From the NCBI GenBank assembly GCA_905215115.1, contig CAJMOP010000131.1:1-5204 (forward strand): DNA of 5,204 nt, given 5' to 3'. The notes under the pieces were generated by a model. It ran no database searches, was not told the origin of the DNA, and was given only the letters and a program-made list of their open reading frames with translations. Within the stretch, counting starts at the first letter, position 1. Every line of letters starts with the position of its first letter. Below are positions 1 through 5,036 of the stretch, in pieces. The translations under genes and the position numbers were made by a program. The stretch is from an uncultured bacterium. Lineage in GTDB: Bacteria > Actinomycetota > Coriobacteriia > Coriobacteriales > Coriobacteriaceae.

Positions 1-270
1 GGACAGGCCGCGCGAAAGCGTCGCGGGCGTCACGTTGCGCAGGCGTGCCTCGCCAATCTGGTCGCAAAGGTCGCGGTTGCGGTCGGCCAGGTCGCGCACG
101 GTGGCAAAGTCGAAGCCGGGGTCGCCCTCGGCGGTAAAGTACTCGGTCTCGAGCACCTTGAGGGCCTCTTCGCCCTTCTGGCGCTCAGACTCCATGGCAC
201 CGTGATCGCCATAGATAAACATGGGGATAAACGGTTGGCGTTCGTATTCGAGTGCTTGCGAAACGTTCAT
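1..270 (-). CDS. Unrecognised protein, N-terminal part, cut by the window edge
   Basis: Read leftward from an ATG at 270-268, this frame stays open for 90 codons to the window edge, so the C-terminus is missing. The start is supported by an AAGGAG Shine-Dalgarno at 277-282, six bases before the ATG. The protein begins MNVSQALEYERQPFIPMFIY and continues soluble and mixed-charge, with a Glu/Lys-rich stretch around residues 28-45 and an Asp/Arg-rich stretch around 58-80 that look helical. There is no signal peptide or membrane segment. Third codon positions are strongly G/C, as in the neighbouring genes, which supports real coding. It is transcribed divergently from the metal permease across a 171-base region. 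I do not recognise the family and assign no function. Confidence is high that it is a gene. Confidence 0.82.
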   Translation of the reverse strand, partial: MNVSQALEYERQPFIPMFIYGDHGAMESERQKGEEALKVLETEYFTAEGDPGFDFATVRDLADRNRDLCDQIGEARLRNVTPATLSRGLS

Positions 271-351
271 AGGCTGCTCCTTGGACGGGCCGCGTCGCGC
301 GGCTCGGGGTTACTGAGTTATGGCGAGATGATAGTTTACCATGGGCAACTA

Positions 352-379
352 TTGGCACCACGCCTAGGTCAACTACAAT
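352..379 (+). promoter_or_regulatory. Predicted sigma70-type promoter of the metal permease
   Basis: TTGGCA at 352-357 (five of six matches to the -35 consensus) and TACAAT at 374-379 (five of six to the -10) are separated by 16 bases. Transcription would start near 386, giving a leader of about 55 bases before the ATG at 442. The -10 box lies inside the inverted repeat at 367-392, so a bound protein there should block this promoter. The assignment rests on consensus matching only. Confidence 0.6.
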
Positions 380-392
380 ACCCTAGTTGACC
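367..392. promoter_or_regulatory. Inverted-repeat operator candidate over the -10 and start site
   Basis: GGTCAACTA at 367-375 and TAGTTGACC at 384-392 are perfect 9-base inverted arms around an 8-base spacer. Partial symmetry continues outward: CCTAG at 363-367 and CTAGG at 394-398, offset by two bases. The repeat covers the predicted -10 box (374-379) and the expected transcription start near 386, the classic place for a dimeric repressor. Because the downstream gene looks like a metal exporter, a metal-responsive repressor is a reasonable guess, but no regulator gene lies in the window. The arms are not followed by a T-run, so it is not an intrinsic terminator. Confidence 0.6.
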
Positions 393-441
393 GCTAGGAC
401 TTTTACAATGCTGCCGAAAGACACGAAAGGTTCCATCCGTC

Positions 442-1530
442 ATGGATTTGCTGATTGATATTTTGCTCGACGCCGGCAAGGACACGCTGTCGCTGGTGCC
501 GTTTTTGTTGGTGACGTATCTTGCTCTCGAGACACTTGAGCACGTTGCGGGCGACCGCGTCAACGGCGCTATCAAGCGCGCCGGCGCTGCGGGTCCCGTG
601 GTTGGCTCGCTGCTGGGCATGGTGCCGCAGTGCGGATTTTCGGCCATGGCAGCAACGCTGTACGCCGGCCGTGTCGTGACCTTGGGCACGTTGGTGGCGG
701 TGTTCCTTTCGACCTCCGATGAGATGCTGCCGCTGTTGCTTGCCGAGCAGGTTCCCGTGCAGACTATGGCGATGCTTTTGGCTTCGAAAGCGCTGATCGC
801 ACTGGTCACGGGTTTTATCGTGGACGCTGCCATTCGCGGCCTGCGCCGTAACGCCCGCGCGCACGCGGCGATTCGCCGTACCGTGCTGGGAACCGCGGCC
901 AACCCGGCCCACGTGAACTGCGCGCACGACGACCACAGCGGCGGTGACATCATCGACGAGGTGGCCGAGGCAGGCGTGAGCGCCGACCACATCCACGAGC
1001 TGTGCGAGCGCGACCATTGCGGTTGTGATGAAGACGAGGACGAGCACGAACACGGACATGGCCACGATCACGGTCATGAGGGCGAACATGAACACCATGA
1101 TGGTCACGGTCACTCTCACTCCCACGAAGGGACGCCTGTCCTGTCGATCATCCGCAGTGCGATCTCGCACACCGTGCAGGTCTCGGTATTCATTTTTCTG
1201 GTGACGCTGATTCTGGTCGCCGTGCTCGAGACGTTCGGCGAGTCCGCGATCGAGCAGTTCCTGCGCGGCAACGAGACACTCGCTGTCCTGGGTTCGGCGC
1301 TTGTCGGGCTGATTCCCAATTGCTCGGCGAGCGTGGTCATTACACAGCTGTATCTGGAAGGCGCGCTGCAACTGGCGCCGATGCTCGCCGGCACGCTCAT
1401 TTCCGCCGGCGTGGGTTATCTGGTGCTGTTCCGCACCAACCGCAGCGCCCGCGAAAATGCCGTGTTCCTGATCATGATGTACGTCATCGGCGCTGGCTGG
1501 GGTCTCATCCTTTCCGCCTTTGGCCTCTAA
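442..1530 (+). CDS. Putative heavy-metal/manganese exporter (ArsP_2-like permease) with His-rich loop
   Basis: A 362-residue integral membrane protein predicted to export a divalent metal across the cytoplasmic membrane. It resembles the family annotated as putative manganese transporter, arsenic efflux protein or ArsP_2. Hydrophobic segments lie around residues 15-33, 49-75, 79-101, 106-130, 241-264, 279-305, 309-331 and 339-361. The halves are related: GMVPQCGFS (59-67) matches GLIPNCSAS (289-297), and each Pro-x-Cys is followed by a Leu-Tyr and a Leu-Ser/Leu-Ile helix. Between the halves is a hydrophilic loop (about 131-235) with Cys160, Cys188, Cys193 and Cys195 and a run at 202-228 holding 13 His among Glu, Asp and Gly, a likely metal-binding or sensing region. 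The ATG at 442 follows GAAAGG (425-430) by 11 bases. The gene is preceded by its own promoter and operator candidate and converges on the YaiI-like gene. The substrate (Mn, Zn, Ni, Co or As) cannot be decided from sequence; manganese or another divalent metal suits the His/acidic loop better than arsenic. Confidence 0.8.
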   Translation: MDLLIDILLDAGKDTLSLVPFLLVTYLALETLEHVAGDRVNGAIKRAGAAGPVVGSLLGMVPQCGFSAMAATLYAGRVVTLGTLVAVFLSTSDEMLPLLLAEQVPVQTMAMLLASKALIALVTGFIVDAAIRGLRRNARAHAAIRRTVLGTAANPAHVNCAHDDHSGGDIIDEVAEAGVSADHIHELCERDHCGCDEDEDEHEHGHGHDHGHEGEHEHHDGHGHSHSHEGTPVLSIIRSAISHTVQVSVFIFLVTLILVAVLETFGESAIEQFLRGNETLAVLGSALVGLIPNCSASVVITQLYLEGALQLAPMLAGTLISAGVGYLVLFRTNRSARENAVFLIMMYVIGAGWGLILSAFGL

Positions 1531-1563
1531 GTAGATTATTGGGACATGTCTTACGATCTACCT
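1531..1563 (+). repeat. 33-nt inverted element, left copy
   Basis: This copy begins GTAGATTATTGGGACATG and ends ATCTACCT. Its reverse-oriented partner at 1599-1631 matches at 28 of 33 positions, counted by eye. The element is itself near-palindromic: outer GTAGAT (1531-1536) pairs with ATCTAC (1556-1561) around a central GACATGTC palindrome (1543-1550). It starts on the base right after the permease stop codon. It lacks a T-run, so it would be a poor intrinsic terminator for the permease by itself. Confidence 0.75.
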
Positions 1564-1589
1564 CTGTGACCAGGGCATTCCCCGCCGCC

Positions 1590-1634
1590 AAAACAAAAAG
1601 GTAGATTTTTAGGCATGTCCCAAAAATCTACCTT
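1590..1634 (-). terminator. Intrinsic terminator of the HdeD-like/YaiI-like operon
   Basis: On the minus strand, AAGGTAGATTTTT (1634-1622) and AAAAATCTACCTT (1610-1598) form a perfect 13-bp stem with an 11-base loop, followed by TTTGTTTT (1597-1590). It begins three bases past the stop codon of the YaiI-like gene. In the plus direction the stem is not followed by a T-run, so it fits the leftward transcripts best, although the stem may also slow convergent readthrough from the permease. Confidence 0.75.
1599..1631 (-). repeat. 33-nt inverted element, right copy
   Basis: Read on the minus strand, this copy begins GTAGATTTTTGGGACATG and ends ATCTACCT, mirroring the element at 1531-1563. Mismatches fall at element positions 8, 19, 22, 24 and 25. 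Both outer ends sit against stop codons: zero bases from the permease stop, and five bases from the YaiI-like stop. The pair with its spacer spans 101 bases (1531-1631). Its hairpin is more perfect than that of the left copy and is also the terminator described at 1590-1634. Confidence 0.75.
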
Positions 1635-1636
1635 GG

Positions 1637-2119
1637 TTAGTGCAGCAACTCGGTGAGGTTGCGTTTAAAGCGGACACGGTCTTCGCTGGTAAATGCCGCC
1701 GGTCCGCGAGTGCGTCCGCCGGTGCGGCGTACCTTCTTTTCCTCGTGGCGAATAAACAGCTGCATGTCGATAGTCGCCTTGTCGTACACGCGCCCGCGCA
1801 CACCGATGGCGGCGGCATCGCGCCCGAGCACCATGCTCGCCAAGCCAATGTCCTGCGTCACGACCACGTCGCCCGCCTGCAGGCGTTCGACAATGGCAAA
1901 GTCGGCGCTGTCGGCGCCCACGCTCACATCGAGCGTCGTGACCCAAAAGCCGCGTCGCGCGTGCTCGGCATCGCGCGGGTCGTCGCGGCGAATGTGCCGT
2001 TCCAGGTTTTGTGTGCTGTTGCCGGCGATAATAACGGCGACGCCCGCTCGCCGCGCGCAGTCAATCGACTCGCGCGTGACCGGGCAGGCGTCTGCATCAA
2101 TAAAGAGCGTTCGCGGCAT
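1637..2119 (-). CDS. YaiI/YqxD family protein (UPF0178, DUF188)
   Basis: A 160-residue cytoplasmic protein that matches the YaiI/YqxD family in length and motif order. The family has a PIN-like nuclease fold but no well-established function. Visible signatures are DADACPV (8-14), GNSTQN (33-38), GADSAD (69-74), VVVTQDIGLAS (85-95), GRVYDKATID (109-118) and the basic tail block RRTGGRTRG (131-139) followed by FTSEDRVRF (143-151). The acidic residues D8, D10, D70, D73 and D90 are where a PIN-like metal site would draw its ligands (inference). The ATG directly abuts the TAG of the HdeD-like gene. Only a weak GGTG lies just upstream, so translation probably depends on ribosomes finishing the upstream gene. 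It is the second and last gene of the leftward operon and ends three bases before the terminator hairpin. Confidence 0.92.
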   Translation of the reverse strand: MPRTLFIDADACPVTRESIDCARRAGVAVIIAGNSTQNLERHIRRDDPRDAEHARRGFWVTTLDVSVGADSADFAIVERLQAGDVVVTQDIGLASMVLGRDAAAIGVRGRVYDKATIDMQLFIRHEEKKVRRTGGRTRGPAAFTSEDRVRFKRNLTELLH

Positions 2120-2722
2120 CTAGTGCACCAGTTTGCCAAATTGAATAGCACGAACAATCAGCGTTACGCCAAACACCAGCAGCGCGGCGCCGCTAAAGAT
2201 GACGAGCATCTTGGCCGACCACAGCGGATAGATAAACACGAACATGCCGGCGATGATGGAGAGTGCGCCGCTCAGGATGGCGAGGGCACGGTTGGACGAA
2301 AGCTCGGACTCCAGAATGGACATGACACCTTCGACAATCCAGCCAAAGCCGGCCACGATAACCACCATCGTGGTGAGCGTCGCGGTCGAGAAGGCCTGGT
2401 TGCGCAGGATTATGACGCCGCCCAGGATAATGAGTAGGTTGGAGATGATGCTCGTCACGCGCCAGCCAGTGGGCAGCAGCGGCTCAAAAATGGCAGTGAA
2501 CAGCCTGATGGCAGCGGTGATTACAAAGTAAAAACCCAGGACGGTCGTCAAAAAGACGAGGGACTTGGCGGGTGCAAAAAGCAGCGCGATGCCAGCAATG
2601 AGCGCCACGACGCCCGTGATGGCGTAGATCCAGCGCACGGCCTTGACGGCTTTGCCCGCCATACTTTTCTCGTCAAATCCAAACTGGCTCGATTTTTGGT
2701 CATCGTTCCTAAAGATACCCAT
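2120..2722 (-). CDS. HdeD-like DUF308 membrane protein
   Basis: A 200-residue inner-membrane protein of the HdeD/DUF308 family. E. coli HdeD is linked to acid resistance at high cell density; the role in other phyla is unclear. A hydrophilic N-terminus (1-27) is followed by six hydrophobic segments near 31-50, 54-77, 88-106, 114-136, 145-165 and 169-191. Pairs of Gly/Ala-rich helices with short turns give the repeated DUF308 pattern, for example GVVALIAGIALLFAP (37-51) and LSGALSIIAGMFVFIYP (150-166). The start at 2722 is secured by GGAAAGGAGA (2736-2727), with AGGAG four to five bases before the ATG. It is the first gene of a two-gene operon with the YaiI-like gene, which starts on the next base after its stop. 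I found no convincing -35/-10 pair in 2723-2957 for the minus strand. Family assignment is good; an acid-stress role is only borrowed from E. coli. Confidence 0.88.
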   Translation of the reverse strand: MGIFRNDDQKSSQFGFDEKSMAGKAVKAVRWIYAITGVVALIAGIALLFAPAKSLVFLTTVLGFYFVITAAIRLFTAIFEPLLPTGWRVTSIISNLLIILGGVIILRNQAFSTATLTTMVVIVAGFGWIVEGVMSILESELSSNRALAILSGALSIIAGMFVFIYPLWSAKMLVIFSGAALLVFGVTLIVRAIQFGKLVH

Positions 2723-2910
2723 AACGTCTCCTTTCCGTGCGGCGTAAGCCTTGATCGTTACAACCAGTATCGCTTAAAGGCGCTGGCGTATGGGTCGGGG
2801 AGGGCGAAACGTAACCCAAAGGTCCCGAATTGTTTCCGTTGTTCCCCACGTCGCGGTTTTCTATTCAACAGGTGTAGAACATTGCAGCCCTGTTCGTTAT
2901 TGCCTACGTT

Positions 2911-2929
2911 TTAGGTTAGATTTTCCTAA
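2911..2929. promoter_or_regulatory. DtxR/IdeR/MntR-like operator candidate
   Basis: The 19-mer consists of TTAGGTTAG, then ATTTT, then CCTAA. It matches 15 of 19 positions of the known DtxR consensus (TTAGGTTAG, S, CTAACCTAA), with both TTAGG/CCTAA ends intact at the correct 19-base length. It lies 28 bases upstream of the nitroreductase ATG, close enough to overlap the promoter or leader. The right half-site core is degenerate. No DtxR-family regulator gene is in the window, so the binding protein is inferred. Confidence 0.45.
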
Positions 2930-2957
2930 GGACAATTGGCTTGTATTGGGGGTCCCT

Positions 2958-3629
2958 ATGAACGAAGCAGTTCCCGAGGCACCGTCGAGTGTCGAATCGA
3001 TGGCAAAGCAAGGTTGCGAAAAGCTCGGTCTGGAAGCGTTTGATGCGCTGGTCCGTCGTGCCCGTACGTGCCGTCGCTTTGACGAGTCTATGCGCGTGCC
3101 GCGCGAGTTTTTGCTCGAGCTGGCGGAACTGGCGCACCTGGCTCCCTGCGGCGCCAATGCTCAGCGTCTGCGCTTTCACGTGGTGAGCGGTGCAGAGGAC
3201 TGCGCGCGTGTATTTGACGAGCTTGCATGGGCCGGTGCGCTCAAGGATTGGCCGGGTCCCGATGAGGGCGAGCGCCCGACCGGCTACATCGCGATTCTTG
3301 CTGAGCGCGCCGTTCCGGGCAAGCCCGCCGCTCCCATTACCGATGTCGACACGGGCATTACCGCGCAGACGATGATGCTCGCCGCCCGCAGCGCCACGCC
3401 CGAGGTGGCAGCCTGCATGTTCAAGGCCTTTACGCCCCACGCGATCGATGCCATGGGGCTCGATAACGACAAGTATGAGCTCAAGCTGATCATGGCGTTT
3501 GGCATTCCGGCCGAGACACAGGTGATCGATGCGATCGATTCCAACCCCGACGGCTCCATCAATTATTGGCGCGACGAGGCGCGGGTGCACCACGTACCCA
3601 AGCGTCCGCTTGCCGACGTGCTGCTGTAG
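2958..3629 (+). CDS. Nitroreductase-family FMN-dependent oxidoreductase
   Basis: A 223-residue cytoplasmic protein of the nitroreductase superfamily, which uses FMN and NAD(P)H to reduce nitro, quinone or flavin-type substrates; the true substrate is unknown. Motifs in order: RRARTCRRFD (33-42, the FMN-phosphate arginine region), APCGANAQRLRF (62-73, normally APSGxNxQPWRF), DVDTGITAQTMMLAA (129-143), AFGIPAE (180-186) and a diagnostic tail with INYWRDE (201-207) and HHVPKRPL (211-218). The usual Gly-rich segment (GLGxCWIG-like) is replaced by PEVAACMFK (148-156), which is divergent. I chose the ATG at 2958 because GGGGG precedes it at 2948-2952 and the family's N-terminus lies close downstream. 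The open frame extends back to 2790, but that part has no family similarity and covers the DtxR-like box. It is probably the first gene of a rightward group with the two phosphatases. Confidence 0.87.
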   Translation: MNEAVPEAPSSVESMAKQGCEKLGLEAFDALVRRARTCRRFDESMRVPREFLLELAELAHLAPCGANAQRLRFHVVSGAEDCARVFDELAWAGALKDWPGPDEGERPTGYIAILAERAVPGKPAAPITDVDTGITAQTMMLAARSATPEVAACMFKAFTPHAIDAMGLDNDKYELKLIMAFGIPAETQVIDAIDSNPDGSINYWRDEARVHHVPKRPLADVLL

Positions 3630-3664
3630 TTGTGCGTCGTTGCGGTGCAATCCGGCGGCAAAAT

Positions 3665-3695
3665 CACCACAAAGGCTCCTGTCCCCTTTGTGGTG
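3665..3695. repeat. Perfect 11-bp stem hairpin upstream of the first phosphatase
   Basis: CACCACAAAGG (3665-3675) and CCTTTGTGGTG (3685-3695) are perfect inverted arms around the 9-base loop CTCCTGTCC. It lies 35 bases past the nitroreductase stop and ends eight bases before the GGAGGG ribosome site of the next gene. No T-run follows on the plus strand, so it is not a standard terminator for the nitroreductase. It could stabilise or divide the mRNA, act in the phosphatase leader, or be a dispersed palindromic repeat. Confidence 0.6.
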
Positions 3696-3703
3696 GTACG
3701 AGG

Positions 3704-3709
3704 GGAGGG
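3704..3709 (+). promoter_or_regulatory. Ribosome binding site that sets a GTG start
   Basis: GGAGGG at 3704-3709, within the longer purine run 3701-3709, sits three to four bases before GTG at 3713. It decides in favour of the GTG rather than the upstream in-frame ATG at 3566, which lies inside the nitroreductase gene and has no such site. The family's catalytic RHG motif normally lies about ten residues from the start, and this choice puts it at residues 8-10. Confidence 0.7.
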
Positions 3710-3712
3710 TGT

Positions 3713-4255
3713 GTGGCAGATCTGTATTTGGTGCGGCATGGGCAGACTGAGCTCAATGTGCAGAGCATTTTGCAGGGCTGGCACGATTCGCCGCTTACGG
3801 CGCGCGGGCGCGAGCAGGCGCTGACGGCGCGTACGGCGTTTGCGGCGCGTGGCGTGGCCTTTGATCATGTGTATTCCTCGCCGTTGGGCCGGGCGCGGCA
3901 TACGGCCGAGCTTATCGTTGGCGAGGGCCGTTCCATTGAGCTGGTCGATGACCTGCGTGAGTGGCATTTTGGCTCGCTGGAGGGCACATCAAATCGCGAG
4001 ATGCCGCCGCAGCCCTGGGGCGATTATCCGGTGGCCTTTGGCGGCGAGTCGGAAGTGCAGCTTCAGTCGCGCATGGTCGCGGCGCTGTCCCGCATCATGG
4101 CCAGGCCGCAGCACGACTGCGTGCTGGCGGTTTCCCACGGCTCAGCCTGCCAGGAGTTTCTTGAGTATGTGACTGGCGGGGGAGAGCTGCCCGACAACGG
4201 TGCCGTGCTTCATTTTGGCTATTGCGATGGGGCGTTTTCGCTCTTGGGTTGGTAA
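3713..4255 (+). CDS. Histidine phosphatase family protein (phosphoglycerate mutase-like), copy 1
   Basis: A 180-residue cytoplasmic member of the branch-1 histidine phosphatase (phosphoglycerate mutase-like) superfamily, likely a phosphomonoesterase rather than a glycolytic mutase because it is shorter than the usual 230-250 residue mutases. The catalytic set is complete: LVRHGQTELN (6-15) with the phospho-accepting His9, the arginine in SSPLGRARHTA (55-65; Arg60), LREWHFGSLEG (81-91) with the likely acid Glu83, and VLAVSHGSA (137-145) with His142. It starts at a GTG behind a strong GGAGGG site. It ends 17 bases before its paralogue, so the two are surely co-transcribed, and it lacks the roughly 30-residue C-terminal extension of that copy. 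The substrate is unknown; sugar phosphates, nucleotides or cofactor phosphates such as alpha-ribazole phosphate are possible for this superfamily, and no cobalamin gene is visible nearby. Confidence 0.88.
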   Translation: MADLYLVRHGQTELNVQSILQGWHDSPLTARGREQALTARTAFAARGVAFDHVYSSPLGRARHTAELIVGEGRSIELVDDLREWHFGSLEGTSNREMPPQPWGDYPVAFGGESEVQLQSRMVAALSRIMARPQHDCVLAVSHGSACQEFLEYVTGGGELPDNGAVLHFGYCDGAFSLLGW

Positions 4256-4272
4256 CGAACGAAAGGACCCCT

Positions 4273-4908
4273 ATGAATAAAGATCTGTATCTGGTCCGTC
4301 ATGGACAGACGATATTCAACCTTAAGTGTATCATTCAGGGGTGGAGTGACTCGCCGCTCACACAGCTGGGCTGCGATCAGGCGGCGCGTGCCGGCATGTT
4401 CTTGCGTGCGCGCGGCATTGAGCCCGACCACGCCTACACCTCTACGCTGCACCGCACCGAACAGACCATCGCCAACCTGTGGTCGGGCATGACGTACGAG
4501 CGCCTGGACGGTCTGCGCGAGTGGTTCTTTGGCGACTTTGAGGCCGAGCGCGTGATGCTTATGCCCGAGCGCCCGTGGCGCGATTTCTATCGCCAGTTTG
4601 GCGGTGAGGGCCAGATGCAGGTGCGCGAGCGCATGGTGACGACGCTGACCGATCTTATGCGACGCCCGGACCATTCGTGCGTGCTCGCGGTGAGCCACGG
4701 GTCGGCCATCAAGGAGTTTTTGGATCACGTGAAGGGCACGGAGGCCGACGAGCGCGAGCGCGTGCCGGGCAACTGCTCGGTGCTGCATTTCGTGTTTGAC
4801 GATACGACCGATACGTTTGAACTGGTTGAGATCTTTACGCAGGAAGACTACGCGCGCGAGCTGGGGCTTGAGCCGCTCGTGGCTGCCGCGGGTCCGCAGC
4901 GCGGGTAG
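4273..4908 (+). CDS. Histidine phosphatase family protein (phosphoglycerate mutase-like), copy 2
   Basis: A 211-residue paralogue of the preceding protein. The ATG at 4273 follows GAAAGG (4261-4266) by six bases. The catalytic set is complete: LVRHGQTIFN (7-16; His10), STLHRTEQT (57-65; Arg61), LREWFFGDFE (81-90; Glu83) and VLAVSHGSA (137-145; His142). Blocks shared with copy 1 include DLYLVRHGQT, QGW-DSPLT, LREW-FG, FGGE, RMV and CVLAVSHGSA, with nearly identical spacing, so the pair arose by tandem duplication. Differences in the substrate-side region (residues 90-110) and an added C-terminal tail (about 180-211, acidic then Ala/Gly-rich) suggest the two act on different substrates or in different ways. 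The usual Gly of the EG motif after Glu83 is changed (DFEAE here, SLEGT in copy 1). It is the last gene before the terminator at 4955. Confidence 0.88.
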   Translation: MNKDLYLVRHGQTIFNLKCIIQGWSDSPLTQLGCDQAARAGMFLRARGIEPDHAYTSTLHRTEQTIANLWSGMTYERLDGLREWFFGDFEAERVMLMPERPWRDFYRQFGGEGQMQVRERMVTTLTDLMRRPDHSCVLAVSHGSAIKEFLDHVKGTEADERERVPGNCSVLHFVFDDTTDTFELVEIFTQEDYARELGLEPLVAAAGPQRG

Positions 4909-4954
4909 TTTGGGCGTGGCGGTGCGGGTCGCCGACTTACTTCTCGACGCAAAA

Positions 4955-5000
4955 GGGGCGGAGATGCATGTACCTGCTGCATCTCCGCCCCCTGTTTGTT
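4955..5000. terminator. Strong hairpin terminator between convergent genes
   Basis: GGGGCGGAGATGCA (4955-4968) and TGCATCTCCGCCCC (4978-4991) form a perfect 14-bp stem with a 9-base loop. On the plus strand it is followed by CTGTTTGTT (4992-5000); on the minus strand by four T residues (complement of AAAA 4951-4954). It lies 46 bases after the second phosphatase and 45 bases past the end of the leftward gene at 5037, so it can stop both transcripts. The T-runs are modest, but the stem is very stable. Confidence 0.85.
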
Positions 5001-5036
5001 GAGCTGCCGATTTTTGTGCTGGGCGGTCTGGTCTTG

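Noticed and set aside
387..409. Second promoter reading: TTGACC at 387-392 with TACAAT at 404-409
   Set aside because: The spacer is only 11 bases, too short for sigma70. The pair at 352-379 with a 16-base spacer is preferred.
403..1371. Long minus-strand open frame (322 codons), rich in His, Arg and Gln
   Set aside because: It lies antisense to the permease, whose membrane segments, motifs, promoter and ribosome site are clear. The composition is what the reverse strand of this codon usage gives, and no start signal was seen.
1531..1631. CRISPR-like reading of the repeated 33-nt element
   Set aside because: Only two copies, in inverted rather than direct orientation, and no cas genes in the window.
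1640..2437. Plus-strand open frame of 265 codons
   Set aside because: It runs antisense across both the YaiI-like and HdeD-like genes, which have unmistakable family motifs. It is Arg/His/Asp-rich without any fold signature.
2867..2894. Inverted repeat AACAGG/CCTGTT with a long inner gap
   Set aside because: Only six base pairs around about 16 unpaired bases, no T-run, and within what chance would give. Not called as a site.
2790..2957. Upstream extension of the nitroreductase frame to an ATG at 2790
   Set aside because: The 56 extra residues have no family similarity, span AT-richer intergenic sequence and cover the DtxR-like box. The ATG at 2958 fits better.
2916..3650. Minus-strand open frame of 244 codons
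   Set aside because: It is antisense to the nitroreductase and extends across its start region. It has no recognisable motif and is a product of GC-rich codon bias.
3566..3712. Upstream extension of the first phosphatase to an ATG at 3566
   Set aside because: It would overlap the end of the nitroreductase gene and the hairpin. The GTG at 3713 has a strong ribosome site and places the RHG motif at the expected distance.
4219..4788. Minus-strand open frame of 189 codons opposite the second phosphatase
   Set aside because: Antisense to a gene with a complete catalytic set; no motif or ribosome site supports it.
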